The notes below the pieces were generated by a model, which saw only the letters and a list, made by a program, of their open reading frames with translations, did not search any database and was not told the DNA's origin. A stretch of 17,560 nucleotides of DNA from Bacillota bacterium (lineage in GTDB: Bacteria > Bacillota > Desulfitobacteriia > Desulfitobacteriales > Desulfitobacteriaceae). The stretch's first letter is position 1. Each line of letters opens with the position of its first letter. The position numbers were made by a program, and so were the translations under genes. Below are positions 7,182 to 15,829 of this stretch, in pieces. The stretch spans positions 1-17,560 of the forward strand of contig JAJZSC010000010.1 of the NCBI GenBank assembly GCA_021849995.1, written 5' to 3'.

Positions 7182-7259
7182 TTGAGATTTGGAAAACCTA
7201 TAGGGTCCGATACGCTGGGCACTTCGAATAGATTTTGCAGGGGGATGTTAACTTTATGA
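7182..7259 (+). CDS. Possible 25-residue leader ORF overlapping the GHKL gene
   Basis: A TTG codon at 7182 is preceded by a strong AAGGAGG seven bases upstream and opens a 25-codon frame (LRFGKPIGSDTLGTSN...) whose TGA overlaps the ATG of the next gene as ATGA. The GHKL gene's own ribosome site (AGGGGG) is about 12 bases from its ATG and weaker, so ribosomes ending the short frame could restart on the ATG. It may instead be the remnant of an earlier gene's end. The peptide itself is not recognised. Confidence 0.35.
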   Translation: MRFGKPIGSDTLGTSNRFCRGMLTL

Positions 7260-9262
7260 AATTCAATTTGAGAGGTCGTTTAGCTAACTTTGATTTACCT
7301 GTATCTAAAGCTATGAACCCACTTTTCGAGGCTATTGTAAATTCCATTCATGCTATTGAAGAAATTTTTTTAAATGATATTGAAAATAACGGAATAATTC
7401 AAATAACAGTAATAAGAGATGACCAGTTACAAATAGATCCAAACGACCGAACCCTTGAACCGATTACAGGATTTATTATAGAGGATAATGGGGTGGGATT
7501 TGATGATAATAACTTCGATTCATTTGATACATCAGATTCTATTTATAAACTCAAATTAGGAGGAAAAGGTGTAGGAAGATTCACATGGCTTAAAGCTTTC
7601 AATACGATAACAATTGAAAGCGTATATGGTTTAATAGACAAAACAAAACGAACTTTTGAATTTATCGATTCTGATGGGATCATAAATCCAGTAACTGATC
7701 CTGTAAATAATAGCGCTAAAACGTATAGTAAAGTAATGCTTTCTGGGGTTCTTGGTAAATATCAGAAACAGTTGCCAAAACGACTTGATGTTATTGCATC
7801 TAAGATAATCGAACACTGTCTTTCTTATTTTGTTTTAGGAACTTGTCCTAATATTATCATCAAAGAAACTACAGGTGAAAGTCTAAATCTTAAAAAACTC
7901 TATATTCGTGATATTGACGCAAGTGCAAAGGTTGAATCCTTTGAAATAGATGGTTACCCATTTGAGATTAAACATATAAGAATATTCTCTGCTGAGTCGT
8001 TACCCCATAGAATTCATTGGTGTGCAGATCGCCGAGAAGTTATTGCCAAACACATAGAAAAGATACCTAACCTTATTAGCAGATTGGTAGCAGAGGACAA
8101 AGAGTTCTCTTATTCTGCTTATGTATCAGGCGTATATCTTGATCAATGTGTTAACCCTCAACGCACTAATTTTATTGGTTTTGGTATTGATGAGAAAAAT
8201 ATATTTTCTGGAGAAGTAACATGGAAGGGTATTTCCGAACAGGTTCATGACAAAATTAGAAATTTCTTGGCTTCTTACCTCGAACCTATTCGAGAAGAAA
8301 AAATGGCGCGTGTAAAAAACTATATTTCTAATTCTGCTCCAGAATATCGCAACTTATGGCTAAGTAGTCAAGAAGACATAGATGCTGCAATAAACCCAGA
8401 AACCACTTCTGAAAATCAAATAGATTTAGAACTTTATAAAATCCGTCAACGGAGAGTTTTGAATAATAAGTCTGAAGCCAAAAAATTACTTATTGAGAAG
8501 ATAGAAAATGTAAAAGACACAGATGAGTTTGTATTGCGTTATGAAAAAGTAATGGAAGCCGTTAGTGATGACGGACGCGCTGATTTAGCAAGATATATCG
8601 TACAACGTAGGGTTATTTTAGATTTGCTAGAAAAAAGCCTTAAGTTGCAACCAACAGGTAAATACTGTTACGAAGAAGTCATTCATAACATGATTATGCC
8701 CAAAGGATATACTTCGGATGATATCGAGGTAGATGCCCATAATCTCTGGCTAATAGATGAAAAATTAGCTTATCACTTTTATTTGGCCTCAGACATTCCA
8801 TTTAATGAGGCTGAATCTATAGATATTAACAGCGATGATAAGGCGGATTTGCTTATTCTTAATAATCCATCTATGTTTGCCGAAGAAGAATATCCATTTG
8901 GTTCAATAACTATTATTGAATTCAAGCGTCCTGACAGAAGCGGATATTCGAAAATTGATAACCCTGTTGATCAGATTTATGGATACATTAAAAAAGTACG
9001 TGGCGGAAAAGCCCATGATAAAAACGGACAATATCTGAGTGTTAGGCAAAACACACCTTTTTATTGCTATTTAATCTGTGATATAAAGAATACAGTTGAG
9101 AACTTTCTTGAAAATGCAGATTTTAAAAGAACACCTGATGGAGATGGTTACTACAAATATCATGATACCTTTAATGCTTATATCGAAGTGATTCCATATA
9201 GGAAATTAGTCAATGATGCTAAAAAAAGAAATCGATCACTATTTGAGCATTTACATTTATAA
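7256..9262 (+). CDS. GHKL (Hsp90/MORC-like) ATPase with C-terminal PD-(D/E)XK-like nuclease domain
   Basis: A 668-residue protein, uninterrupted. The N-terminal 180 residues form a GHKL ATPase: N-box FEAIVNSIHA (Glu25, Asn29), G1 box EDNGVGF (Asp77-Gly81) and G2 box GGKGVGRF (about 102-109). A middle region follows, with predicted helices at about 320-450. The last third has HNLWLIDEKLAYHFYLASD, then Asp531 (ADLLIL), Glu555-x-Lys557 (IIEFKRPDR), the pattern of a PD-(D/E)XK nuclease fold, and a YCYLICDI strand. The plan is that of an ATP-driven clamp that could close on DNA and cut it. I know this only as an ATP-binding protein family without an agreed name. It has no partner gene and sits among defence genes, so a role as a single-gene defence effector is an inference. 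The ATG is chosen by the start of the GHKL fold. Confidence 0.85.
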   Translation: MKFNLRGRLANFDLPVSKAMNPLFEAIVNSIHAIEEIFLNDIENNGIIQITVIRDDQLQIDPNDRTLEPITGFIIEDNGVGFDDNNFDSFDTSDSIYKLKLGGKGVGRFTWLKAFNTITIESVYGLIDKTKRTFEFIDSDGIINPVTDPVNNSAKTYSKVMLSGVLGKYQKQLPKRLDVIASKIIEHCLSYFVLGTCPNIIIKETTGESLNLKKLYIRDIDASAKVESFEIDGYPFEIKHIRIFSAESLPHRIHWCADRREVIAKHIEKIPNLISRLVAEDKEFSYSAYVSGVYLDQCVNPQRTNFIGFGIDEKNIFSGEVTWKGISEQVHDKIRNFLASYLEPIREEKMARVKNYISNSAPEYRNLWLSSQEDIDAAINPETTSENQIDLELYKIRQRRVLNNKSEAKKLLIEKIENVKDTDEFVLRYEKVMEAVSDDGRADLARYIVQRRVILDLLEKSLKLQPTGKYCYEEVIHNMIMPKGYTSDDIEVDAHNLWLIDEKLAYHFYLASDIPFNEAESIDINSDDKADLLILNNPSMFAEEEYPFGSITIIEFKRPDRSGYSKIDNPVDQIYGYIKKVRGGKAHDKNGQYLSVRQNTPFYCYLICDIKNTVENFLENADFKRTPDGDGYYKYHDTFNAYIEVIPYRKLVNDAKKRNRSLFEHLHL

Positions 9263-9677
9263 TAATCATTTCAAATTGCCTAATTGTCAGATTTACGTAG
9301 CATTCGTAATTCAGAGTCTTATGAAGTCAACTTATGCGGTAGACGTCGAAGACAGGCATCATATTTGAGTTCCAGTCTATCTATCCATCCGATTGGTACA
9401 TTCTGCCTCCATTAGGCCGTAGGCCAATAGCCTTACGGCCTCGCCTCCGTACCGTGCATGATGACACGGCTCCTCCATCACGGCGAACCTCGTCGGGGTG
9501 AGGTCTTGCTAAAACGTGTTGTTGGGGAGATTGGTAGAGGTCATCTGAATTAGTTGCCAGATTGATTTGATGTAAAATATTGTAATGCTGGTTCGGTAAT
9601 ATCGCCGCTTTAGAGGGTGTTTGCAACTATTTAAGGTGAAATTAATCGTTAATTTGTTATTAACAGAGAGAGGATGT
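9263..9677. other. Intergenic region between the GHKL gene and the IS21 element
   Basis: It carries a cluster of three hairpins (9414-9504, listed separately) and, at its right end, AGAGAGAGG (9665-9673), which before the IS21 insertion was probably the ribosome site of the RES gene now at 13791. The 81-codon minus-strand frame at 9381-9626 runs through the hairpins and does not look like protein. Confidence 0.5.
9414..9504 (-). ncRNA. Cluster of three hairpins, possible group II intron fragment
   Basis: AGGCCGTA (9414-9421) pairs with TACGGCCT (9434-9441), CCGTG (9452-9456) with CACGG (9465-9469), and ACCTC (9487-9491) with GAGGT (9500-9504). On the minus strand the middle one reads GGAGCCGTG...CACGGTAC, reminiscent of the GAGCCGT...ACGGTTC hairpin near the ends of group II intron RT genes. 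No reverse transcriptase is present, so at most this is a scrap. It may instead be an unknown structured RNA or repeat. Confidence 0.3.
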
Positions 9678-9871
9678 TGTTGATTGTCAATGAAAATTGA
9701 CCCCTTTTCCGTGAAATTTTCATTTAAATTTGACCCCTTTGAACGTCAAGTAAAAATGAACAAATTTCGCCTATCATGTTTTTTCTACAAATGAAGGTTC
9801 CCCGCTTTGCAAATCAAATTTCTCACTCCTAGGTGGAATTTAATAATAACTATTGCAGGCATTTAACGTAG

Positions 9872-10057
9872 TCAGTGCCTGATCATTTTCCTAATTTGCT
9901 CCCAAAGGTCTTGTTCAGTATAGGTGTGCATGTGCCCATCATCATCCAGACCAGGCTCCTCCCCAAGCTTTTCAAGAATGCGTTTTTCAGTCTCTTCAGA
10001 GATATTTAGAAAGGATCGTTCTCTCAAATCACGAATGTATTTTTTTGTGGCAATCAT
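9872..10057 (-). CDS. Small acidic hypothetical protein in the IS21 element
   Basis: A 61-residue protein (MIATKKYIRDLRERSFLNIS... ending EQIRKMIRH), charged and helical with an acidic middle (EEPGLDDDGH). AGAAGGG precedes the ATG at good spacing, so it is likely expressed. I do not recognise the family. It is the last of five co-directional genes inside the element, 114 bases after the 132-residue gene. A CAGGCA/TGCCTG hairpin (9856-9881) spans its stop. Confidence 0.6.
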   Translation of the reverse strand: MIATKKYIRDLRERSFLNISEETEKRILEKLGEEPGLDDDGHMHTYTEQDLWEQIRKMIRH

Positions 10058-10171
10058 GGTTATACCCTTCTTTCATAAAGCAGAATTTATAAATGCAACC
10101 TTCGGACGTGTTTCATAAGATTTTACCGGCGATTTGAAATAGCATATATTCGACCATTTCTAGGGGATAAT

Positions 10172-10570
10172 TTAACAGGTGGACCTACTTTCTTCGATTA
10201 ACTCATTTTCCCGATAGAAACTTGCCCGCCACTCTGTTAAGACTGCTGCTGCCTCATAGAGGCGATGGGCGTGGTTCGCAACTTTGGTTTCGTGCGCCCA
10301 CTTGCGCAAAGACTGTTCAACGACAGCCATATCCAAATGCTCTGTCGGCGTCTTCTCTTTCAAACGATTCGGGGGACCTTCGGCAAGAGAACGGGTTATA
10401 GCCACCCAATCAACTTTTAAGTCGGGAAATTTCTCCACCACGTAATGTTTGGTAGCTTCTGTGATATCAAAGCCGGGCAAGTTGGTGAGTGTTATCTGTT
10501 TGGAGCGCCCATCCACGTAGACCGTTACCAATAACTGTGCGCATCTGCCACGCCAGCGTATAAAAGCCAT
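10172..10570 (-). CDS. Hypothetical protein (132 residues) carried by the IS21 element
   Basis: It begins MAFIRWRGRCAQLLVTVYVDGRSKQITLTNLPGFDI: a basic start, then alternating strands that look like a small beta sheet, followed by a helical C-terminal half (AVVEQSLRKWAHETK, LTEWRASFYREN). GGGAGGT lies 7 bases before the ATG. No catalytic motif is visible. The domain order would suit a nucleic-acid-binding accessory protein, but that is a guess. It is separated from the IS21 genes by about 420 bases, so it may be a passenger rather than part of the transposition machinery. Confidence 0.6.
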   Translation of the reverse strand: MAFIRWRGRCAQLLVTVYVDGRSKQITLTNLPGFDITEATKHYVVEKFPDLKVDWVAITRSLAEGPPNRLKEKTPTEHLDMAVVEQSLRKWAHETKVANHAHRLYEAAAVLTEWRASFYRENELIEESRSTC

Positions 10571-10994
10571 CTTGAATACCTCCCAATGGTATCATTTCTA
10601 GTTGGAGTAAATGATCGTGGCACTCGGATTATGAGTATAATTGGTATCACTGTTCTTTTGGAGTCTCAACCTATCTCGTATCCATGCTCAAAAAGAGTTC
10701 TGCTCGAAGAAGTATTCGGGAGGTTAATGACACCTAGTGTCATCACTCTCAATCACAGCGTTACACAAAGTTACGGACGCTCGGCGCTTGCCAGAAGGAA
10801 CTTTTGTGATCTGCGGATCAAAAAGTCCCTTCGGTCCTCAAGCTTCTTTACATACACTGTTGTCCCTGTGATCCCAGCGAGCATATCCTCAGCCTCGCGG
10901 CTTCCGGTATCCTTCGTGGGACACGGACAACTAAATCATCAATTGATCAAACAAGCTATGACGCAGTTGGTTTCTCAAGGAGTCAGCTTTTCAA
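10571..10994. other. Gap within the IS21 element
   Basis: No convincing gene. A 7-bp inverted repeat ATGACAC/GTGTCAT (10727-10743) stands alone. A minus-strand frame could encode a peptide with GTTVYVKKLEDRRDFLIRRS (start near 10880, ribosome site GAGG), but without further support. The plus-strand frame 10586-11104 is poor as protein. Near the right edge, CTAAAAATGACCC (about 10994-11006) resembles the element's terminal motif. Confidence 0.35.
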
Positions 10995-11426
10995 CTAAAA
11001 ATGACCCATCGTTAAGGTGTAACCGTCTCGTTGCAATCGTTCAGAGTCAATATGAATCTCTTTTAAACTTTGTTCAAAGAGAATATACTTCGCGATTTCA
11101 GTAAGGCGATCTTTCATAAGGTCAATTACGACCGTTTCAAAGATTGCTATGTTTCGCGTAGAGCTTATGGCAATCTCTTTTTTTATTGGAGTTGATTTGG
11201 TAGAACATAATTCCTCAAGGCTCATAAATGGAGTCTCGCTATCACGAACTCTATATTTCTTGGCCTGACGATCATAGACATAGTTTGATTTAATCCGAAG
11301 TTTTCTTTGAAAAGCTAAGTGATCCATTTTGTACTCCTGTGTTATATAGTCAATGGCAGCAGCTTTCCCTTGGGAATTAAATATTTCTACATAGTGATCG
11401 AAATGGTCGTTATTGAGCTGTTTCAT
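10995..11426 (-). CDS. IS21-associated accessory protein (third ORF)
   Basis: A 143-residue protein whose ATG lies 5 bases after the istB stop, so it is almost certainly translated in the same operon. The N-terminal half (AAAIDYITQEYKMDHLAFQRKLRIKSNYVYD) looks like a helix-turn-helix. The rest is charged, with KEIAISSTRNIAIFETVVIDLMKDRL and a final strand. It is not part of the standard two-gene IS21 design. A role in target choice or regulation of istAB is inferred from its position only. Confidence 0.65.
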   Translation of the reverse strand: MKQLNNDHFDHYVEIFNSQGKAAAIDYITQEYKMDHLAFQRKLRIKSNYVYDRQAKKYRVRDSETPFMSLEELCSTKSTPIKKEIAISSTRNIAIFETVVIDLMKDRLTEIAKYILFEQSLKEIHIDSERLQRDGYTLTMGHF

Positions 11427-11431
11427 TCTAA

Positions 11432-12196
11432 TTAACTCCCCTTGCTTTTCCCCTTTACACGATAGCTATCACCCGTTATACTGACAATATGGGAGTGATG
11501 GACCAATCTGTCTAAGATGGCAGTCGCTGCAAGCTGACTGGTAAACACCTCGTCCCAATGGTCTAACGGTAAGTTCGTTGTAATGATGAGAGCATTTTTT
11601 TCGTATCTGTGGCGGATAAATTGAAAGAATAGGCTCTCTTTTTCTTTGTCCATTTTTAGGTATCCCAGCTCATCCAGAGCGATAAGATCAATGCGTGCTA
11701 GTTTTTTAAACAGGGGCTTTAAGGTGCCCTGAGTTGCATGTGTCGCTAATTCGGATATGAATTCTATAGCATTAACAAATAAGACTTTCTTTCCGGCTTC
11801 ACAGGCCTTCATTCCGATTCCCGTGGCAATTCGACTTTTGCCAACTCCAGGTGGTCCAATTAAAATGACGTTTTCGTTTCTTTCTAGAAACGAGAGGGTG
11901 GAGAGTTCCTGTATTTTTTTCATATGTTGGTAATTGTGAAAACTAAAGTCATAGTCGTCGAAGGTATTCTCCTTTTCAAAACGAGCATTCTTGATATACC
12001 TTGCAACCATTCGCCGCTTCTTTCCTTGTTCTTCATGCTGAAGAAGTAGGAGTAAAAATTGCTTGTAGTCCAACTGGTCATTCTTGGCTTCGTTGATCAG
12101 ATCGAAATAGCTCTCACGGATATCGACCAATTTAAACTTTTTAAGCATGGCGTAGATATATTGATCGTTCGCATTTGTGGCTAGATTTACACTCAA
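11432..12196 (-). CDS. istB: IstB, IS21-family transposition AAA+ ATPase
   Basis: A 254-residue DnaC-like AAA+ ATPase of the usual length. Walker A is GPPGVGKS (114-121) and Walker B is DLIALDE (170-176); sensor-like ITTNLPLDHWDEVF follows, then LDRLVHHSHIVSITGDSYR near the end. The N-terminal helical domain (IYAMLKKFKLVDIRESYFDL) is the one that meets the transposase. IstB assembles on target DNA, bends it and recruits IstA. The ATG overlaps the istA stop (12193-12196), so the two are translationally coupled. Confidence 0.95.
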   Translation of the reverse strand: MSVNLATNANDQYIYAMLKKFKLVDIRESYFDLINEAKNDQLDYKQFLLLLLQHEEQGKKRRMVARYIKNARFEKENTFDDYDFSFHNYQHMKKIQELSTLSFLERNENVILIGPPGVGKSRIATGIGMKACEAGKKVLFVNAIEFISELATHATQGTLKPLFKKLARIDLIALDELGYLKMDKEKESLFFQFIRHRYEKNALIITTNLPLDHWDEVFTSQLAATAILDRLVHHSHIVSITGDSYRVKGKSKGS

Positions 12197-13668
12197 TCTT
12201 GACCCCCTCCATAGTATGATACACTTCTTGTTAACCCCGGATTATTGGCTGTTGCCGCAGCCACCTCTGAACCCATGCTTTCAACTAAAATCTCTAAGGA
12301 TTTGTTTTTCAATATTTCTTTAACCCCTTCAATGGCATAGATATTATGGTCAATGCAATATCCAAGGATTCGATTGAGGATGGGGGCTGTGTAAAGCTCT
12401 TGTAGTTTTAATATTTGTCTTGCATGATAGCTAGATTGTTCCACGACAGAGGACGACTTTTCAAGGTACTCGGCACCTCGTTCAAAGGTAGTTACGAACT
12501 TCCTTCTGATCTCAGGGATAGACTTTGGAACAACTGCCATAACCCCTTTATAGTGGAGGTCCTCACGTGTCACCTCATGTTTCCCCTTGTTGATCCCATG
12601 CTGTGCAATGACACTATCCTTCTTGTCGTATATGAGTAGCTTGTAGCCATACACAATACGAAACTTGACCGTCTTTCCTGCATAGGTTATTGGAACACTG
12701 TACTTATTACCATTGACACTAATGAAAGAATCAAAGCTTACTTTACGAGGTTCAGGTTGAACTCTAATAAAACGCTTTGCCGGTAAGGGAAGGAGACATT
12801 CTTTTTCTTCTCGAAAGGCTTCTTCAGGAATCCTTCGAGTGGTTGTATGCATCTCCTTACTCCATTCCTTCATAAATGCTTTACCTTTAACACTAAGCTC
12901 TTCCATTGATGTGAAGGAATTACCTTTTATAAATTGCTCTTCAATATACTGATACGGTTTTTCAATTTTTCCCTTAGTCCTAGCTCTATATGGAGCACAA
13001 GCATTTAATTCGGTTCCTAAATGAGTGGCCATTCGTAGTGCATCGATATTATACTTTGGGGGGCTGCCGTGAATATTATCAATGACCAATGCTTTTGGAT
13101 TATCGATGATTAGTTCTTGAGTAACCCCCTCAAACGAGATAAAAAGATCTTGAATAGCTTCATAAATAGCATCTCCATCGACTGTAAGTGAAAACACAAT
13201 GTCTTTTGCTCTGCTTGACGATAGGATCATTGAAAAACAATACACTTTCGTTATTTGATTGTCTACGACAAGTTTGTATTCGGCCCAGTCAAACTGGGCT
13301 TGATCTCCAGGCGGTGTTTCGATCCTATCTGTCGCTTTGCTATTTATTCTACGCTTTTGATTCTTAAGGATATGAAGATATCTGTAAACGGGGCCAATGC
13401 TCCCCATATAGCCCAGAATCTTAAGTTCTCGAAAGATTCGAGTCCCTATAAAATCAAACTCTGGTTCCAGATACCACTTTCTAATTTGGATCTTATACGT
13501 ATCAATTTTAGACATGTTCACAACCCGAATATATGAGGGTTCTTCTTCCAATTTAATAAGCCTCTTGACTGTGTTTTTAGACATCTTTAGCTGTCTTGAT
13601 ATAGCCTTGATTTTCATACCACTCCGATATAGTCGTTTTACGGTGATCCAGTCTTGCACATCCTTCAT
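12193..13668 (-). CDS. istA: IstA, IS21-family DDE transposase
   Basis: A 491-residue transposase, full length. It has an N-terminal HTH (MKIKAISRQLKMSKNTVKRLI, about 18-38) and an RNase H-like integrase core with Asp127 (QAQFDWAEY), Asp189 (ELIIDNPKAL) and Glu236 (KGKIEKPYQY). A C-terminal beta-barrel follows (VSFDSFISVNGNKYSVPITYAGKTV). IstA binds the TTGACCCC sites at both ends, cuts and joins them. AGAGGGG precedes the ATG. Upstream, TATCCTTTCTCT and AGAGAAAAGGATA (13681-13713) can pair in the leader and might limit expression. The frame is intact. Confidence 0.95.
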   Translation of the reverse strand: MKDVQDWITVKRLYRSGMKIKAISRQLKMSKNTVKRLIKLEEEPSYIRVVNMSKIDTYKIQIRKWYLEPEFDFIGTRIFRELKILGYMGSIGPVYRYLHILKNQKRRINSKATDRIETPPGDQAQFDWAEYKLVVDNQITKVYCFSMILSSSRAKDIVFSLTVDGDAIYEAIQDLFISFEGVTQELIIDNPKALVIDNIHGSPPKYNIDALRMATHLGTELNACAPYRARTKGKIEKPYQYIEEQFIKGNSFTSMEELSVKGKAFMKEWSKEMHTTTRRIPEEAFREEKECLLPLPAKRFIRVQPEPRKVSFDSFISVNGNKYSVPITYAGKTVKFRIVYGYKLLIYDKKDSVIAQHGINKGKHEVTREDLHYKGVMAVVPKSIPEIRRKFVTTFERGAEYLEKSSSVVEQSSYHARQILKLQELYTAPILNRILGYCIDHNIYAIEGVKEILKNKSLEILVESMGSEVAAATANNPGLTRSVSYYGGGQD

Positions 13669-13790
13669 ACCCCTCTTATTTATCCTTTCTCTATTTACTC
13701 CAGAGAAAAGGATATCTTTTTATTCTGAGGGGGTCAATATTCAACGGAAAAGTGGGGTCAGTTTTAAGTATAAATCAATAGATGTTAAAA

Positions 13791-14805
13791 GTGGATCCGG
13801 ATGATTTTTTACCTACACTTAATAAGACTGCCCAGAGATATTTTAAACAAGTTCAAAAAGAAGTAAATTATTGCCCGACCTGCCAACCTTACGACGGCGG
13901 TGAATACATATGGATCCTAGGAGAGGAGACTACACTTGAGGAAATTTTTGATGAACTTGATGTTCCTGAGAGATTTAGGGGCGATATCGCAAATCATATC
14001 ACCTGTGATAATTGCGGAGCATCAAACTTCGAACGTTACGATGTAGATGTAGTAGGCAAAGAGGATCACTTTGATTTAGAAACTCAAGAAAAAAGTATAC
14101 TTGCAGAAAGGAAATATGGACGTAAGATAGATGAGCTTCAGTCACACTTGGATAAATATCCTTCACTTGCACTTACTACTGCATTAGGAAGGAAGATATA
14201 TAAAGAAATATTAAGAGGCAATACCTTCTTTGTCTATAAGTGGAAAATGGTATCGAGGGAGGACAGCTTCCTCCTCTGAAGTTTATGAAAGTAAGGATAT
14301 GCAAGCGCCTCCTATAGGAAGGGCTAGAGATGGGCGATATCACCATAATGGTCAAAGCTTTCTGTATATTGCCGATAATAGGGAGACTGCTATAGGTGAA
14401 GTTCTTGATGACTATTATAAACCTGGTCTAGTCTGGATTCAGGATTATGAAATTGGTGGCATTAATAAAATTCTCGATCTACGAAGTGATTGGAATAGAA
14501 TCGGAATGACAGAAAGTGCGATATTAGTAGCATTATTGTCTAGACGCTTGTTAGACCAAAAAGTTCAAGATAGAAAAAGCAATTGGAAACCAGAGTATTT
14601 TGTAACACGATTTATAGCAGATTGTGCACGGTTGGCAGGCTATAATGGAATAATGTACTCTTCAACTAGATATACAGGAGATAATGCAATTTTATTTGAT
14701 GTAACAACAACACTTATTAAGCCGGTTGGCGACCCCATAATACTTGTCCACAAACCTAGTTTCAACTATAAAGTTGACTTTACAGATTCAAGTTTTCCGT
14801 TTTAG
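13791..14805 (+). pseudogene. HEPN/RES N-terminal domain + RES domain toxin-like gene, frameshifted and cut from its leader by IS21
   Basis: The first part (to about 14245) carries the HEPN_RES_NTD1-type region with two CxxC pairs (CPTC, CDNC), which look like a zinc site. The second part, in another frame from 14230, is a RES domain: WYRGR, GRYHHNGQSFLYIADNRETAIGEV (Arg, Tyr and Glu in the expected places) and the end FTDSSFPF. RES domains break down NAD+ in RES-Xre toxin-antitoxin pairs. The frames meet at an A4 run (14244-14247); three A's would give YKWKWYRGRT without a break. The GTG at 13791 is chosen over ATG 13782: before the IS21 insertion AGAGAGAGG stood 8-9 bases before it. The insertion removed that site, so translation is doubtful even if the frameshift is an error. 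No Xre partner is present. Confidence 0.8.
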
Positions 14806-15073
14806 TCAATTGAACGTATTAGGCCGTTTTAGAATAGGCGGAGGGTATAGTTAAAATAGGTGATTGCCAGAACGTTGGAACGCGCAGGTTTTTTGTTTTC
14901 CACAGAAATAAATAGCAGTTTTTCGAGGATGTTTTGGAAGGAATTTAAAGGAAAAATGTAGAAATTCAGAGAGTGTGGTTGTGTCGCCTCGTAAACCCAG
15001 TAGCAAGTAGGGACCTATGGTGTATATTAGATAACTTGCGTTTTTCTTTATAGATACTATAAGGGGTGAGAGA
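14806..15073. other. Intergenic region before the Abi gene
   Basis: I see no gene. The last part holds a good ribosome site, AGGGGTGAG, 4 bases before the ATG at 15074, and AT-rich DNA in which a weak promoter (TTGCGT near 15037) is possible. Confidence 0.35.
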
Positions 15074-15829
15074 ATGATAGACCCAGATATTGAGAAAGTA
15101 TGTAAAATTCTTATTCGACGCGGAAAGACTGATTTAGCTGACCAACTCCAAAACTCTCACTCGGTAGTCGATGAGTCTTCTACTTACGGAAATTACTCTT
15201 ACTCGACTATCAGTTCGTTTGATATTTATTCACCGATTGAAGGCTACGAAAAACTTATAAAGATTAGTGATGACGAACAGAAAACCATATTAAATGCGGT
15301 AATGTTAGTGTACCCACCTAAAGCAAATTCCCCAGAAATAAGGTCATTGCGATTCTTCGTTGATTTTGATCTTGAACCGATTCACCATATCGTAATCAAA
15401 GCCTAATTCCTTAAGTCCCTTACAATTGAACAAATGCAAAAGTGTGAAGTGAAAATTGATAATAGTGACTACGATGGTGCAATAACCAATGCTAGAACAC
15501 TGGTTGAAAGTGTTTGCCTGTTTATCTTGGAGGAAAACAACGTTTCGTGTGAGTGTGATGGTAATCTCATTAAGATTTACAAAGAAGTCAACAAAGTCCT
15601 TAAAACAGACCCGAGTCTTTATGAGGAAGAATGCTTCAAACAAATTCTGTCTGGAATGGTTTCAATAATTAATGGGCTTGCTAGTCTTAGAAATAGGATG
15701 AGCGATGCACACGGAAAATCAAATGCAAAGCACTATAAACCTAGCTTTAGACATGCAGTACTTGCTATGAATAGTGCCAAGGTGATATCGGAATTCCTTT
15801 ACTCAAGTTGGAAAAGCAAAAATTTGTGA
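15074..15829 (+). pseudogene. Abortive-infection protein (Abi_C/HEPN) gene split by one stop codon
   Basis: One frame covers both halves. A TAA at 15404-15406 separates residues 1-110 from FLKSLTIEQMQKCEVK and onward. The second half is the Abi_C domain: DYDGAITNARTLVES, GNLIKIYKEVNKVL, then ILSGMVSIINGLASLRNRMSDAHG. The last has the HEPN signature R-x(4-6)-H (RNRMSDAH), the RNase active site of many anti-phage effectors. The first half is an ordinary N-terminal region without a clear motif. Reading through the stop gives about 251 residues, normal for the family. The halves might be made separately, since an ATG at 15434 starts the HEPN part, but it lacks a good ribosome site. AGGGGTGAG before 15074 is good. 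Confidence 0.8.

Larger units (their letters stand above)
9678..13780 (-). mobile_element. IS21-family element, 4.1 kb, with extra genes
   Basis: The ends are well supported. The left repeat at 9680-9704 reads TTGATT, seven unlike bases, AAAATTGACCCC; the right end (13754-13778, inverted) reads TTGATT, seven unlike bases, AAAACTGACCCC. Each end carries a second TTGACCCC copy further in (9729-9737 and 13729-13737), as expected of the multiple transposase-binding sites of IS21. GATGT(T) is present directly outside both ends (9673-9677, 13781-13785) as the target duplication. The genes istA-istB run leftwards. At 4.1 kb it is longer than the 2-2.6 kb usual for IS21; the extra 1.7 kb carries three more ORFs on the same strand. 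Confidence 0.88.

Noticed and set aside
9381..9626. Minus-strand 81-codon gene
   Set aside because: It passes through three RNA-like hairpins and its Arg/Gly-rich reading looks like translated structured DNA.
10586..11104. Plus-strand gene of 172 codons
   Set aside because: It overlaps the start of a better-supported minus-strand ORF, has a poor ribosome site and no recognisable protein features.
13791..14805. RES-Xre toxin-antitoxin pair
   Set aside because: No Xre-type antitoxin gene is next to the RES gene, and its N-terminal HEPN/RES-type domain marks a different architecture.
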